DNA of 64,000 nt. Source: Aplysia californica (taxonomy: Eukaryota > Mollusca > Gastropoda > Aplysiida > Aplysiidae). Position numbers and translations under genes: made by a program. The first letter of the stretch is position 1; each line of letters starts with the position of its first letter. The stretch lies in contig NW_004797290.1 in assembly GCF_000002075.1 (NCBI RefSeq), positions 603,509-667,508 of the forward strand, given 5' to 3'. Under the pieces are notes generated by a model. It was not told where the DNA came from. It searched no databases and saw nothing but the letters and a program-made list of their open reading frames with translations. Positions 1 through 12,300 of this stretch are shown one piece after another.

Positions 1-62
1 CACACACACACACACACACACACCACAGAGAGAGAGAGAGAGTGTGTGGGAGAGAGAGAGAG
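1..62 (+). repeat. (CA)n and (AG)n microsatellites
   Basis: CA at 1-22, AG at 26-42 and again at 50-63. Confidence 0.95.
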
Positions 63-211
63 ATAGTACGTGCGTTCGTAGTTCACGATCATTTGACCTG
101 GTCAATTATTCCATGTGGTTATGTTTCCCTAGGTAATTTTGTTTCTCCGTTCTACACTTTTCCTGTCTTGTTTAACCGTTACAGTGAATGAAAGCGATTA
201 AGTGTTATATA

Positions 212-291
212 GAAGGCACCACTAGTATATATAACCTTATATATTACCATATTGTGTTGCAAGTGCCGTAAAACATTTACTAAAACTAAAC
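212..291 (+). repeat. SINE-like family B, 3' part
   Basis: ATTGTGTTGCAAGTGCCGTA and AAACATTTACTAAAACTAAA. Confidence 0.88.
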
Positions 292-490
292 TAGCATCAC
301 TGGTAGTTCCCAGTCTTTTCTAACAGTCGATCGTTCATTTCCTTTGACCAGAACTAACTTATTTCCCGAACGTTTGATCTTGTTTGCCGTGACCGCTACC
401 CTGTCACCCATGATCTGTAAGCGGTGGGTGTGGATGTGTCCTATGCGTACACACGATTTACGTGTAGTCACTCAGGTGTTTGTGTTCGAG

Positions 491-630
491 TGGTTGGAGG
501 GGCGCCATGGATAGATCCTTCTTTTTGTTTTCTTTCCGTGGTTTCTGTTTGTCTACATTGCCCCCCCCCCTCACCCTCCTGTTCTAAAAGATGATAAATC
601 GTTATTGTGTCAGAATATATTTCTTTACTC
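491..630 (+). repeat. SINE-like family A copy
   Basis: TGGTTGGAGGGGCGCCATGG head, TCCGTGGTTTCTGTTTGTCT, a C-run insertion, TATTGTGTCAGAATATATTT, CTTTACTC. Confidence 0.87.
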
Positions 631-675
631 GTAATTATTTGTGTATCTTTATCTTGACGCCCCCACCCTAAATAT

Positions 676-735
676 GTGTGGTTGGCGGGTGCTATGGTGT
701 AGTTTGCTGATCCTTTCCAATGAAAGTCAATCCTC
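676..735 (+). repeat. SINE-like family B, 5' part
   Basis: TGTGGTTGGCGGGTGCTATG, GTGTAGTTTGCTGATCCTTT. Confidence 0.85.
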
Positions 736-1263
736 CAAATCTGTCCTCTTTTTTTTTTTCTTTGTATGTTAGTTTCTAGTAATACCACAGGTCCTTGACA
801 CTTACATGGCCTATCTGAATTGCAAGTGCTGGAAAGTCTAACTAAATCAAAGAAAACAAATGCTTATTGTTAAGTCGATGTTTCTCCTTCAACCTCATAA
901 TTTCTCCAGCCTTGAGTGTTCAGCAATTCTCTGTACTGCCTCTTTCCCAGTTTAGTACACGACTGTAATTGCTGAGGAAGCAATTATCTAGCTTGCGTGT
1001 GGCGTTTGAAGTAAATTATCTCCCGATCCGTGGGGCGTCAGTGTGGTGGTGGCTGTGGGAAGTCCCCGGCTGTGGCCACTTGTCCGGTCAGCCTAATGCT
1101 GCTTGGAGCAGGTCTGGACCACAGACACATAGTCCCGCTACTTGACCCAAGACCCGAGACGCGCAACCGGCTCTCTGTGCCCACAGACAGACAGATAACG
1201 TGCTGGGTTTGGAGGGGATTGCAAACTGGACAGAACTGAAGACGCCGCTTGGCCTACGTCTGT

Positions 1264-1455
1264 GGAGGGTTTGGTTCTTTGCTGTAGCACGCCGAAGATG
1301 TGAGTTTGACTCCCGTGTAGGGAAGCTTTTAATGGAGCACCTCCGCCTGTCTACTGGGATGTTGTATCGCACTCTTCCCGAGTTGGCCCTGACAGACAGG
1401 ATCGAAGGAGCCCCCCCCCCCCCCCAAAAAAAAAAAAAAAAAAAACCCGAAAGAA
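1264..1455 (+). repeat. tRNA-derived SINE family C, near full length
   Basis: B-box-like GAGTTTGACTCCCG at 1,302-1,315, a GGTTCTTTGCTGTAGCAC upstream part, then the C body (TGTCTACTGGGATGTTGTAT, GAGTTGGCCCTGACAGACAG). It ends in a C15A19 block that may be its extended tail. Confidence 0.83.
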
Positions 1456-1674
1456 AAAAGAATAAGAATATTTGTAAAAAATGAAATTTAAAAAAATATA
1501 TAAAGTGTCAATGGGGGTAGTAAAACATTTACAGCATAAGAATATATACGTGTTTAAGACACGGCGAGGTACCAATGTATTGCAACTCTCCTAAAGGAGT
1601 ATGCCAGTACGGGGTGATCAGGCAATGCAACTTATCACTGCAGCGGTGTAAAAATTAAATGATTTATCTTATTT

Positions 1675-1760
1675 TGTTTATTTTGTCTGTTTGTCCTACT
1701 GTTTCCTTTCACTAATTGACCGTTATTGTGTCGATGTGCTTCTCCGTACTCAATTGTACT
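1675..1760 (+). repeat. SINE-like family A, 3' part
   Basis: TTTGTCTGTTTGTCCTACTG, TTGACCGTTATTGTGTCGAT, GTGCTTCTCCGTACTCAA. Confidence 0.85.
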
Positions 1761-1891
1761 CGATCTCACTTGACATGACGCCATGCAGTGTCAAAGTCCC
1801 GTTGACGAACTTCTTCAATATTAAAGCACTTCTTGGCCCCACTTCCACTTCGAATTGTCGTATCGCGTGCGCGATGTCAACTCGCTTGGGT

Positions 1892-2018
1892 AGCTGAAGG
1901 GCGCCTTTAATTGGTCCCATTTCTTTTCTTTTCATTTGTGTGTTTTTTCTGTCTGTCTATCACTCTTACTTTTTTAATGCCCGTTGTCGTGCCGATGCCC
2001 TTCTCTTTACCCAAATTC
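1892..2018 (+). repeat. SINE-like family A copy
   Basis: GCTGAAGGGCGCCTTTAATT head, TTTCTGTCTGTCTATCACTC, CGTGCCGATGCCCTTCTCTT. Confidence 0.83.
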
Positions 2019-2790
2019 GAATGTTAACTCACTGTCCAACTTATGCCTAGCGGTTTGTTAAGCGATGGAGAACTTCACAGTTAGATTCGCATTGGAAGGG
2101 GCATTACTTGCATTTATTGATTGTCAGGGCTTCCCCTTTAAATAGATTGTTAACACTTTACGTGAATAGGTGCTTAACGGACCATGTCGAGTCCGCCTCT
2201 CCCCAGCATAATGACACATCGTGATGGAAATAGTAGATAGAGCCATAAGTAATTGTATAGAGGTAACGTGGTGTTCTGGTCTGTCCCTCAACAGTGTAAT
2301 GAAATCGTGGGGAGAGAGGGGGGAATGGGGAGATGGGGTAAGGGAGGGATACATGGGGAGGGAGAGAGAGAGAGAGGGGGGGGAGGGGGCACGTCCGTTA
2401 GTTTGTCGGGAGGTATCATGGTATTCTGGTCCTTCAACTTCCCATCGTTATTTTTGATTCATCTTTGCGTGAGATATGTCTCAAGGTATTTGCTCGCATG
2501 ACGGATGAACAACGAAATTTAACCAGAGACCTTAAGGGTGTACAGGTGGTTGAAGAGTGCCTCTTTTACGACCTACTTCTTCCCTCAGTACTTTCTTATA
2601 TTGTATTATTTCTGTCTGTCGTTTTGATTTTTTTCACGATCGCTCACTGTCTCTTTATTGGTAACGTTGTCTACAACACGCAGAGAAACGCTCAAAGTCA
2701 AGAAATAAACTTATTATGCGTTTATACATGTCGCGGCCGTCTTGTTGCGTCTGTGTTATCGAGCGACCCAGTGTTCCTTTTTCGGAAGGG

Positions 2791-2825
<35 letters not shown>

Positions 2826-2830
2826 TTTTA
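2791..2830 (+). repeat. (TTTA)n microsatellite
   Basis: About ten TTTA units, followed by a T-run and then a G-run ending at about 2,864. Confidence 0.97.
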
Positions 2831-2935
2831 ATTTTTTTTTATTTTTTTTTGGGGGGGGGGGGGGTGTCAGTGCTACGTGGCAGCTCGCCTCTGTTTTTCT
2901 AAATGATGCATATCCCTCGCCAAGTTTATAGTCAT

Positions 2936-3125
2936 CTATAGTGTAGTGGTTATGTTCCAGTTGCACGCAGAAGTGAGTTCGATTCCCGAACAGATGAATT
3001 TTTTAATTGAGTGTCTCCGTCTATCTGCCTGGGCGTTATATCGCTCTAAGCCCTGGTTGGCCCTGACATGCATGGTCCAAGAATCCCCACCTGATAAATT
3101 ATCTAAATGATAAACATTACGAACA
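2936..3125 (+). repeat. tRNA-derived SINE family C, near full length
   Basis: The best C copy. A box TAGTGTAGTGG and B box GAGTTCGATTCCCG, spaced as in a tRNA gene, then the body (CTGCCTGGGCGTTATATCGC, CCCTGGTTGGCCCTGACATG) and the end AAATTATCTAAATGATAAAC. Confidence 0.92.
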
Positions 3126-3170
3126 CATTTTAAAAAAATCTCGGCCATTTTTTTTTTTAGTTGAAAGCCT

Positions 3171-3287
3171 CTATGTGGTTACTCCTCCTCTTCTTGTTAC
3201 TCTCCAGTAAGTTAGTAACACATTTGATGTCCGGCACTTAATATGACCCATTTGTGTTGCAAGTGCCGTAAAACTCTTGTTAAATTT
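3171..3287 (+). repeat. SINE-like family B, 3' part
   Basis: TCTTGTTACTCTCCAGTAAG, CCGGCACTTAATATGACCCA, TTGCAAGTGCCGTAAAACTC. Confidence 0.88.
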
Positions 3288-3873
3288 AAGGCCTCGGTGA
3301 CGCTGTAGTATGCACGAAAATGCACCGCTATCGTCGGGTCTGAGGAGATATGGAGTCGGCTTGTGTGTTTGTCGTACTTTTGAGTGGAGAGCACAGCCTG
3401 TCTTTGTGGGAGCCGGCGTGGGCGTCCGTCTGTGGTGCGCACTCTGTGGCCTCTTGTGTACACGGGACTAAGAAATGCACGCCTCATTGACATCTAAAAA
3501 TAATCCGCCGTGTGTAGCGTTATGTTGTGACAGTACACCGTTCTCGTGTGTGGTGCGGGGGACACCCAACCATCGCCTCACACAAAAACGCCTGCTGCAG
3601 CAACCGCGGCTTGGGACTTATTGTAGCGAATTTTCCCCGGGTAGTTGCACATTGAGAAGCTAGGAGTTCTTAGCGTCGCGGTGTTAGGGCGCCTCCTGGA
3701 GTAAAAGTGCATCTTTTTCTCTTTTTTTGTGGCAAAACGCGACATGTTCCAAATTTTATAATTTTGACATCTAAATATCATTTCAAGCAATGGTAAAGAA
3801 TGTCATTCGATACCGAAATATTTCCCCTGAAAATGCAATTCCTGTAAACACACACACTGAAAAAAACACCAAC

Positions 3874-3906
3874 CCCCCCCCCCCCCCCCCCAAAAAAAAA
3901 AAAAAA
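3874..3906 (+). repeat. C-run followed by A-run
   Basis: About 18 C directly followed by about 15 A. The same bipartite block occurs at 1,411-1,445 and, in reverse complement (T-run then G-run), at about 2,838-2,864, 5,206-5,229 and 20,569-20,586. Confidence 0.9.
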
Positions 3907-4629
3907 CCAAACTGACTTCACATGGTAATCAGTGTCTTTGAAATATGAAAAAGCCTAGATTACCCTAAGATACGATGCCAATACGTTTCATACTGCCCCG
4001 ATACTGTTCACATGTCGAAGTGAGGGAGAAGGTGGTACATGGAGCGGAAGAACATTGAGTGTCTGCCTGATCCGTCTGCTCGGGGACACCGCTTGGAAAA
4101 TAGACTAGCCTGGACTTCCCCCCGCCCTAGATCTGGGTATCCACATTCACTCTGGTTAGCACACACAAAAGGTGCACTCTTGCAGAACAGCTCTCAATGT
4201 CAACTGAACACGTAATACTCAAGCTCTGGTAATAGTATTTATATGTGGCCCTTACATGTGACCACGAGTGTGTTTTGGGATTATATTGCTGACAGGAAGC
4301 GAGACTTGAATGGGTGTGGGCGGGGGAGTATGGGGTCGTTTGGAGATTACATTGCTAACAGGGGACGCTAGACTTGGGAATAATTCTGGACGAGAAAAGC
4401 AGGGGACGCGGGGCATTGTGGGACATTTCTGCAGAAGTATCAATATAAAATGTAGAGAGTGCAAAAATCAACCGTTCTGGTGTTATTGATGCCCGTATTG
4501 CTGGGAAAAGCTAGTCACTCATGTGAATTTCAATGTTTGAAGTAAGCTGTCGTTCTGTAAAATAGTTTTGAAATTGTCTTTTGCTGCGCGTGTTCATGTG
4601 CTCCCGCGGCCCGCGTGCGTATTGGCGGG

Positions 4630-4661
4630 CACACACACACACACGCGCGCGCGCGCGCGCA
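4630..4661 (+). repeat. (CA)n(CG)n microsatellite
   Basis: Alternating purine-pyrimidine tract, potentially Z-DNA-forming. Confidence 0.95.
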
Positions 4662-6264
4662 CTGTAGTGTAATGGGTTTCTAATCTAGATCTAGAGCTTG
4701 GATGGTATTTTTTCTATTTTATTTAGGGGTGGTACAAATGAAATAGAAAGTATAGTTTAAAAAATGTTTTTGTACGAAACAAACCCATTAAAAAATCTAT
4801 TGTACCGAAGAAACCCCCCCCCCCCCCCCCCCAATGCTTTGAAACAACGTTAATGGCTGTGAGATAAGAAAGTGGAGAGCCTACTGTGTCTAGCCAGTCT
4901 AACATGCACTCAGACTCAAGGTCAACTTGACAGTAAGATAACTGGCCTGATGTAATCAATATGTCGCCTTGCAGTATTTCCTTTACTCTCTAAGTGTCCC
5001 CTTGTGATTTCATAAAATGATTTGATTGGGTGGGAGAGTAGTATGATTTGATGGTAATGTCGTGGTAGGGGGTAAGAAAGGAATGTAGGAGTGCTGGTTT
5101 TTTTCCCAGGGGAAGGGGGAGGTAAACAGTGATGGATGGTTGGGAGTGAGATAAGGAACAGGGAGGAATAGTGTTTGTATGTTTTTTGGGTTGTTTGTTT
5201 GTTGTTGTTTTTTTTTTTGGGGGGGGGGGTAGCTTCAGTTCAAGTTCCTGAGGTTCATAGAAATTTGCAGTTAACTCTCACGCAAGGGATTTGAAGGGGA
5301 AAATATCAGTTGCCTACCTGATTTACTCTGTAACTACTACTTTTTTCTTCTTGCTCTTAACTATTTAAGCCCTGAGTTGTTTCCACCATTTCCCTGAGTT
5401 TTTTTTTCTGCACACTATGTCTCATATACCCCCAAAAGCTTGCTTCTAACTTCAAAATAGCGAAAACAAAGTCTTACACTTTACTAATAAACTTGGTTGG
5501 GGAATAGTTCTGAAAAACAAGCTAAAGCTAACACTAAATAAAATGAAACAGTGGTGACTAGTACTGGACGCTCCCAGTGTCCGATGGGGAAGCGTCTGAT
5601 GGGGTTCAAAGAGGTAATTCATATCTTGATGTCTTTCAAGCTGATGGTGACATCTGACATTTCTACCTTTAAACCTTCGGACACACCAGTGTTGCTCATT
5701 CACCCAATGAAAATAAGGTCAATAATAAAGCACTGAGTAAATGCTTTTATGTGTCTAGAATTTAAACTGAGAGGAAATTAATTTGTCAGTTTCATTGGTA
5801 GTGTTTAGTGCACATGCCTTTTGGTCAAACTTTTTATTCAAAAGAAATAAAAAGCTGAAGTTTGGAAAATATGCACTTCTTTTTCTGTGTTATATCAATA
5901 GTTAAGGAAGGCCTTTGTGTCTGAACTACATCCATGGGTATGAGGTTTTTACTTACTAGTCCATAATATAGTCATTGTACGCGAGTGTTTTCCAGGTTAC
6001 CCACAAAGGCAGAGAGTTTTGTGCCAGGATTAACAACAGTGTGTATTACAGTATTTGTTAGGTGCATTAATATACAAATACACAAAAGATCAGCATGATC
6101 TTTCTGGTGGGTTATTAGCGTTGCTGAAGTTTAAATAATGTCATTCTTTTTGGTGGGGTTTTTTTTTCAGGGAGAATGGATGTTGTGGACTAAAGAAGGT
6201 TATTTGAAATGTAATATCTTTTAGCTGACCCAGGACTTGCATTTTTTTTTCTTGCCCATTCCAG

Positions 6265-6416
6265 ATGAACGTGAGCTAGTCCAGAAAAAGACTTTCCAGA
6301 AATGGGTCAACTCTCATCTGATCCGGGTCAACCACAAGATCCAGGACTTGTACGTAGACTTGAGGGATGGACGCATGCTCATCAAGCTGCTGGAAGTGCT
6401 GTCAGGAGAAAGGCTG
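6265..6416 (+). CDS. SPTBN1: beta-spectrin exon 1: CH1 domain, first half
   Basis: Residues 1-51. The first two bases complete a split Asp codon, so an upstream exon must end in phase 1. It reads [19 protein letters not shown] and then [30 protein letters not shown] fits the first actinin-type actin-binding signature. The acceptor is a pyrimidine tract plus ttccag and the donor is gtgagt. Intron 1 carries a short (ACTC)n/(CA)n tract at 6,796-6,850 followed by a degenerate copy of the end of exon 2. Confidence 0.96.
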
Positions 6417-9268
6417 GTGAGTGCAGCATCATTTTGTTTGTGCATTTAAGGCATTGTATTCTGTGCATTTAAGCACGCAGCATTTTATATATATTTTATT
6501 TCCAGTCTGGTCTAATTCAGTTATTTCAGATATTTGTACTGGCATGTTAACAGCAAATATTCTTGAAGTAGGCTTATTTGGGGAAAAAAAAAAGATTATT
6601 TTTAAAGCCTGAATACAATGTTTTCCTTGGAGAATTTAAATACAACTTGTTTGTGCTTCTTTTTCAAGTGATCCAACCACTTGCTGCCTCTACAGTTTAT
6701 TTAGTTAAATTAAAGTATAGCCTGCCATTTCAAACTGTTTGACTGCAGGTGTTTAGAGGGTGTTTTCCTCTTTTTTTTCCCTGTGTCGTAATGACACACT
6801 CACTCACTCACACATACGCACATGCATACACAGACGCACTCACTCACTTACCGTAGGACTAATATGGATCATCAACCTCAGATTCCAAATTCAGCTAGAT
6901 AGCAGAATTTTTATTTTGATAGTTTTCTAACTTTTTTTGCTTTTGAGTGCTAGAAGCGTAAAAATGCCCTCAAGAAAAAAACCAAACAAAAAATCCCATA
7001 ATTTGTGAATATTTTCAAACCAGTCAAGTTTGTTTCTCTAAAATGCATGTTAAATACTTCTGTTTCGGGAGGCAAGACATTATGGGTTAAGTCCTGATGT
7101 TTTTTGTTTTATATATTTGTGACAGCCTTGCCTCAATGAATGTTTGCATGTTGTGTGTGTGTATTTCTTTGCGTGTGACAGACTGTCGTAAAAAATATCT
7201 TTTGTTTCTGTGTGTAACGACTTTGTCCCAGTAACATTCAGCTGTATGTATGTGTGTGTGTGTGTGTTGGTGAGAGAGGGGGACAGAGAGACAGCCTCAT
7301 TAAATAAACAACTTCTTCTGTGTGTGTTTGTGCCAGCCTCGTCCCACCAAAGGCAAGATGAGGATCCACTGCCTGGAGAATGTGGACAAGGCCTTGACCT
7401 TCCTGCACGAGCAGCGCGTGCACCTGGAGAACATGGGAGCTCACGACATTGTGGACGGCAGCTCTCGCCTCACTCTGGGTCTTATCTGGACCATCATCCT
7501 CAGATTCCAAGTGAGTACAAGCTTCTCAGAGTACAGACGAAAGTGCATGCATATACACCCCCCCCCCACACACACACACACAAACACACAGAGAGACACA
7601 CACAAACACACAGAGAGACACACACAAACACACAGAGAGACACAGACACATACACACATACGCACACACACACACACAGAGACACACAAACACACACACA
7701 GAGACACACAGACACACTCACTCTCACATACACTCTCTCTTTTGCACACATGCAAACACACACAAATTCTCATGCACATGCACACACTTACTCACATGTA
7801 CACACACAACTCATATGGACCATCATCCTGATTCCAAATGAGAAACAAATGTTGGAGAATTGCACAGACTCTCATCCTCAAACACAGACTAGCGACACAC
7901 CCATGTCCTGAGTCCTGACACACAAACAAACAGGACAGCGGCTGATTTGATTCTTGACTTCTGTTATTTTATGCCTTTTGAAAGAACTGTGTGAATGTTA
8001 CTGTGTATTTGATAAAGGTTTCGTCACCAATAGCTGATGGCAACCCCTGATTTTTTTCAATTAAAAAAAAATTGTTTTAAAATAATAAATGAAAATGAGA
8101 TTATTGGCAGTGTTTCATTTTGAGATGTCTTGAATTTTTACCAGTTGTGTATGTCTCGCTAGATGGCACACCTGCTGTTTCTTATATTTTTCATACTGAT
8201 GTCAAAGATAAAAAGACTGGTTGACCCCTGATAGTTTTACTCTATTAACATTGAAAACGAAGAGTATGGGTTTAGTGCTCTCAGACATGTAAAGTGAGAA
8301 TGTCTGACACATTTCGTTTTAGAGACCATTCAGATAAACTTTAGTCAGCTATATTTTTTGCAAACTGGTTTGCTTTTTGTACCATTTTTTTCTGATGGAC
8401 AATCTTCTTTAAAACTTTGTATTAGATCCAAGACATTACCATTGAGGAAGTGGATAACAATGAGACCAAGTCTGCCAAGGATGCGTTGTTGCTGTGGTGT
8501 CAGATGAAGACTGCGGGATACCCCAATGTAAACGTGCGAAACTTCACCTCCAGTTGGAGGGACGGGCTGGCCTTCAATGCTCTCATCCACAAGCACAGGT
8601 AGGTGGAAAAAAAAGAAAATTATTTATGGGAAAAAAAGTCCCCGAAGCGCAGGTTGATGTATAAAATCTGAGCTTTTGTTGTTGTAAAACTGTTTTAAAA
8701 GCATATATCGTCTGCAATTTCAAAAAGCAAAATTTCTCAGGCGAGAAAAAAATGATGTATTCTTTTAGCAATTGTCCCTAAATTATGTGTTTTTTCTTGC
8801 TTTTTTCATAGTTAACAATTTGAAGTTCAACCAAATATTTTTTGACTACATGCGACTGATTGATACCACAGATTAGGTAACTGCAATTTTTTAAAAATTA
8901 TGTTAAAAATTTTTGGCTGACTACTTTTAAAAAACTGGCCGACGATATGTTGGTTGGAAGGAAATGAAAATTTGTTGTTTTTTTAAAATGGGTGTTAAAA
9001 TGCAACAAAAAAAGCTCGCATTTGGGAAACTTTAAAGTGTCAGGTTTATGGAGACAAGAGTGTATATCTTTGTTTGGTCCATCAATACAAAAATTATGTT
9101 CACAAGCTCTTTGGGCTGAATATAGAATACAATATTCATGACCTACAGATTGGGGTTTGCACTCGTTTTACTTCTCGGTATAGCTCAGCATAAAATCCCC
9201 CTACACTATCATCTCCTTTCCCCCTACCCTATCCCCCCCCCACAAACACACACTGACACACACTCACA

Positions 9269-9322
<54 letters not shown>

Positions 9323-12300
9323 AGCACCCTCCCACAGAATCCAGAATCGTAGATCTTTGTTGAGATCATACATAATTGATTTGTTGGACAGTATGTTATT
9401 GTGTTATTTTGAGATTCTGTTGTTTTTGTATCCAATGTCCGGTTTGATGACACACACGCGCACGCACACACACACACACACACACACACTCTCTCTCTCT
9501 CTCTCTCTTTCTCTCTCCATCCCTCTCTCTCTCTCTCTCTCTCCCTCCTCTCTCTCTCTCTCTCTCCCCCTGCTTCCATGTGCTGGCTTTGTTCCAACAA
9601 GTAAGGGGGGTGGGGAGAGGGGGGTGGGGGGATGTGGATGCCTCTTCTAGCGCTCTCCAAAACTTGTCTGATTCACTATATTTTGGGTTTGGTTTATGGT
9701 GGTTTTGGAACTTTCATGATATAGATTTTACTTATGGCATACAAATGAGGCACAATAGATATCCTGTAGGGGATAATTTGCCTTGTGGTTTTATGCACTG
9801 GCATGAGTCAGGAGGCAAGAGTTAAGGAAGGAAATATTGCATGGTGCTGTATTGATTAGGCCCACACAGTATTGATCTCTTTCTGCTATAATGAATGGGA
9901 TAGCAGTGCTGTTCTTGTTTTTTCATTTTTTTTCTGTGGGGGGGAATAAAAAGGGGGGGGGGGTCACGGTAAATGGACCCATTGTTTGCATTCATGGCTG
10001 TCTGAACACAGGCCTGTTGGGCTGGACTTAATATATGTTTAATTTTGTCTTGGTATATCCCTTGACATTTGTATTCTGATGTATCTTTATCTAATGAGGG
10101 GTTGAAATAAGCCCTTTTCTCCCTTTGCTCAAAACTGACACCACAATGTGATGAAGTGTTTAAAATATTAATGCTGGGGGGTGCTATTCCGTATGTTTTT
10201 TTTGGGTTTTTTTCACTCTTCTTTTTTTTAAGGGATCATTTTACTTGTGAATGAGTGTGCATATGTGTAAGTCGCCTCATACACAGATCTTGTATGTCAC
10301 CTCATACACAAATTATGCATGTGGATAAAGAACATTTTCAATATTTTGATACTATGATTTGTGCCCTAATGTACAAACATACAAAAGAGCAGCCTGATCA
10401 TTCTGTGTCCAGCTTAAATTTATATGTTTGCCCTTTTTGTTGTTGTTGGAGGCAGCTAAATGGGTGTATTGGGTAAACTTCCCCCAACTTGTACGTTTTA
10501 TTTCAATGATGATCAATTACAATATGTTACCTTGTGGCCGTGTGGGGGGCTGGAGGGTACCACGGGTGGGTCTGTTTTTATCCCCTCTGTTGTTTGCCTG
10601 TCTTGGTTTTTCCATGCACTAAACAGCTTTTATTGAGTTGATGTGCTTCTCTTTATTCAAAAGATAAAAAAAACCTCCTGGTAGTGTCCAGGAGGCTAGT
10701 ACATGACAAATTATATTTGTAAAAAGAATCTGAATGACCAATATGTTTTCCCTTCAGGAGTAGTTTGCTGGCTTGCCCCACTGGGAAGCTCTGTTTCTTT
10801 TCTTGAAGTCTTGTGTTCCAGTCTTTGTATCGTAAATTCTCCCTTTACTACAATTTAGTTTCCCTGTTTGTGTCAGTGCGTGATCTCTATACGCAAACAA
10901 TCCAAAGTACCTTTTTAATGGAAGTGTTAAAAAAGGCTTGTTCAAGACAAAATTATTGTGGTAAAAAAACTTAACTGACAATGATGTGCTATTATCCTTT
11001 CAGGCCAGATCTGATCCAGTATGAGAAGCTGCAAAAGTCCAACGCCATGCACAACCTGAACAACGCCTTCACCACGGCCGAGGACAAGCTGGGACTGACC
11101 AGTCTGCTGGATCCTGAGGGTAGGTCCAAGAGGGGGAAGACCCTTTTTTTCTTCTTGTTTCTTGTTTGGATATGGGCAGTTAAAGGGCGCTGCCTGAGAG
11201 GTCCCATTCTTTCTGTGTGTCTATCTTGCATTTTCTCTAGCATGAACATTGAAATGACAATTTGATGTCAATGTGCTTCTCTTTACTCAAGCAAAGAAGC
11301 ATACTATTGGGTAACCCTGATCTTTGGTCTAAAGTTATGTTGTTGTTCTTGTGACTTTATTGTCTCGTTTGTGGAGGGAACTGTGAAATGCATATTTTCT
11401 CTTATTGCAAGCACAGATTCATCCGCAAGCACAGATTAGCTGCACACCCATGTCCGGATACACAAACACACACAGGACAGCAGCTATTGTGATTCTTGAC
11501 TTCTGTAATTTATCATTTAAATTTTATGCCTTTTGTTTGAAGGGTATGAATGTTAGTGTGCTTTCTTTACTTTCCATGGGTGGTTGGCGGGTGCTCTGGT
11601 GTGGTTTGCTTCTTCTTTCCTATCTATTATCTTTATCTCCCCTCCTTCTTTTTTGTTTGTTACTCTCTTGTAACACCTCTAATCTTCGGCACTTATAAGA
11701 CCTTATTGTGTTGCAAGTGCCATAAAACACTTACTAAAACAAAAACTTCTTTACTTTCCCTCTGTTGTTTCTGTCTGTTTGTCTTACTTTTTTCCCAGCA
11801 CTAAATGACCATTTTTGTGTCGATGTGCTTCTCTTTACTCAAATTCAAACAATCTTATTGCAGTGTATATTTGTTTTATTTTTTCATTACCGATTGATAA
11901 TTAGAATAGAACGGATCATTACATTCTATATTTTGTACGTTTCCAGATGTGAATGTGGAGTTCCCAGATGAAAAGTCCATCATCACCTATGTGGTCACAT
12001 ACTACCATTACTTCTCCAAGATGAAGGCTGACTCCGTGCAAGGAAAACGTATCGGAAAGGTCAGCTTTTGTTGTTGTCAGAAGCTATACAAAATTTACAT
12101 CTTTGGACAACAGCTTCTTTTTGAAAAACAATTCTGTTTCAATGTTAAGGCTTTCATGTTATAACTCTTATCAGGTTTAGAATAATTCACTGCAGTTTTA
12201 TTTGTTGGTCTTACCATCTGTAAATTGACTTATCTACTCTGGAACTAATTTAAGGCAAACAGATTTCATTGCTTTGTGTCCTGTATGTGTACAAACCGTA

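Larger units (their letters stand above)
1..6264. other. upstream non-coding region
   Basis: No convincing coding exon is present. I looked specifically for the conserved leader that precedes DERE in beta-spectrins (a variant of FERSRIKALA ending in a one-base overhang before a GT donor) and did not find it on the + strand. The stretch holds microsatellites, SINE-like copies, C/A and T/G homopolymer blocks and otherwise unrecognised sequence. CpG is frequent in its first 4.7 kb (30 in 3,301-3,700 by hand count) and falls afterwards. A promoter or 5' UTR exon could lie here but nothing in the sequence proves it. Confidence 0.6.

Noticed and set aside
1030-1484. Overlapping open frames near 1.0-1.5 kb on both strands
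   Set aside because: They overlap a family C SINE and its C/A block; no protein family seen.
2465-2931. Open frames of 145 and 71 codons with a hydrophobic stretch
   Set aside because: They run through the (TTTA)n and T/G blocks; no family likeness, no splice context.
2936-3010. A functional tRNA gene
   Set aside because: A and B boxes are present but the cloverleaf is degraded and a SINE body follows.
6178-6210. ATG at 6,178 as the gene start
   Set aside because: Its frame stops after five codons and it lies upstream of the exon 1 acceptor.
7210-7911. Long open frames on both strands (up to 233 codons)
   Set aside because: They are translations of the CA-rich microsatellite around exon 2; only 7,337-7,510 is coding.
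9138-9660. Open frames of 170 and 143 codons
   Set aside because: Low-complexity CA/CT tracts without any conserved segment.
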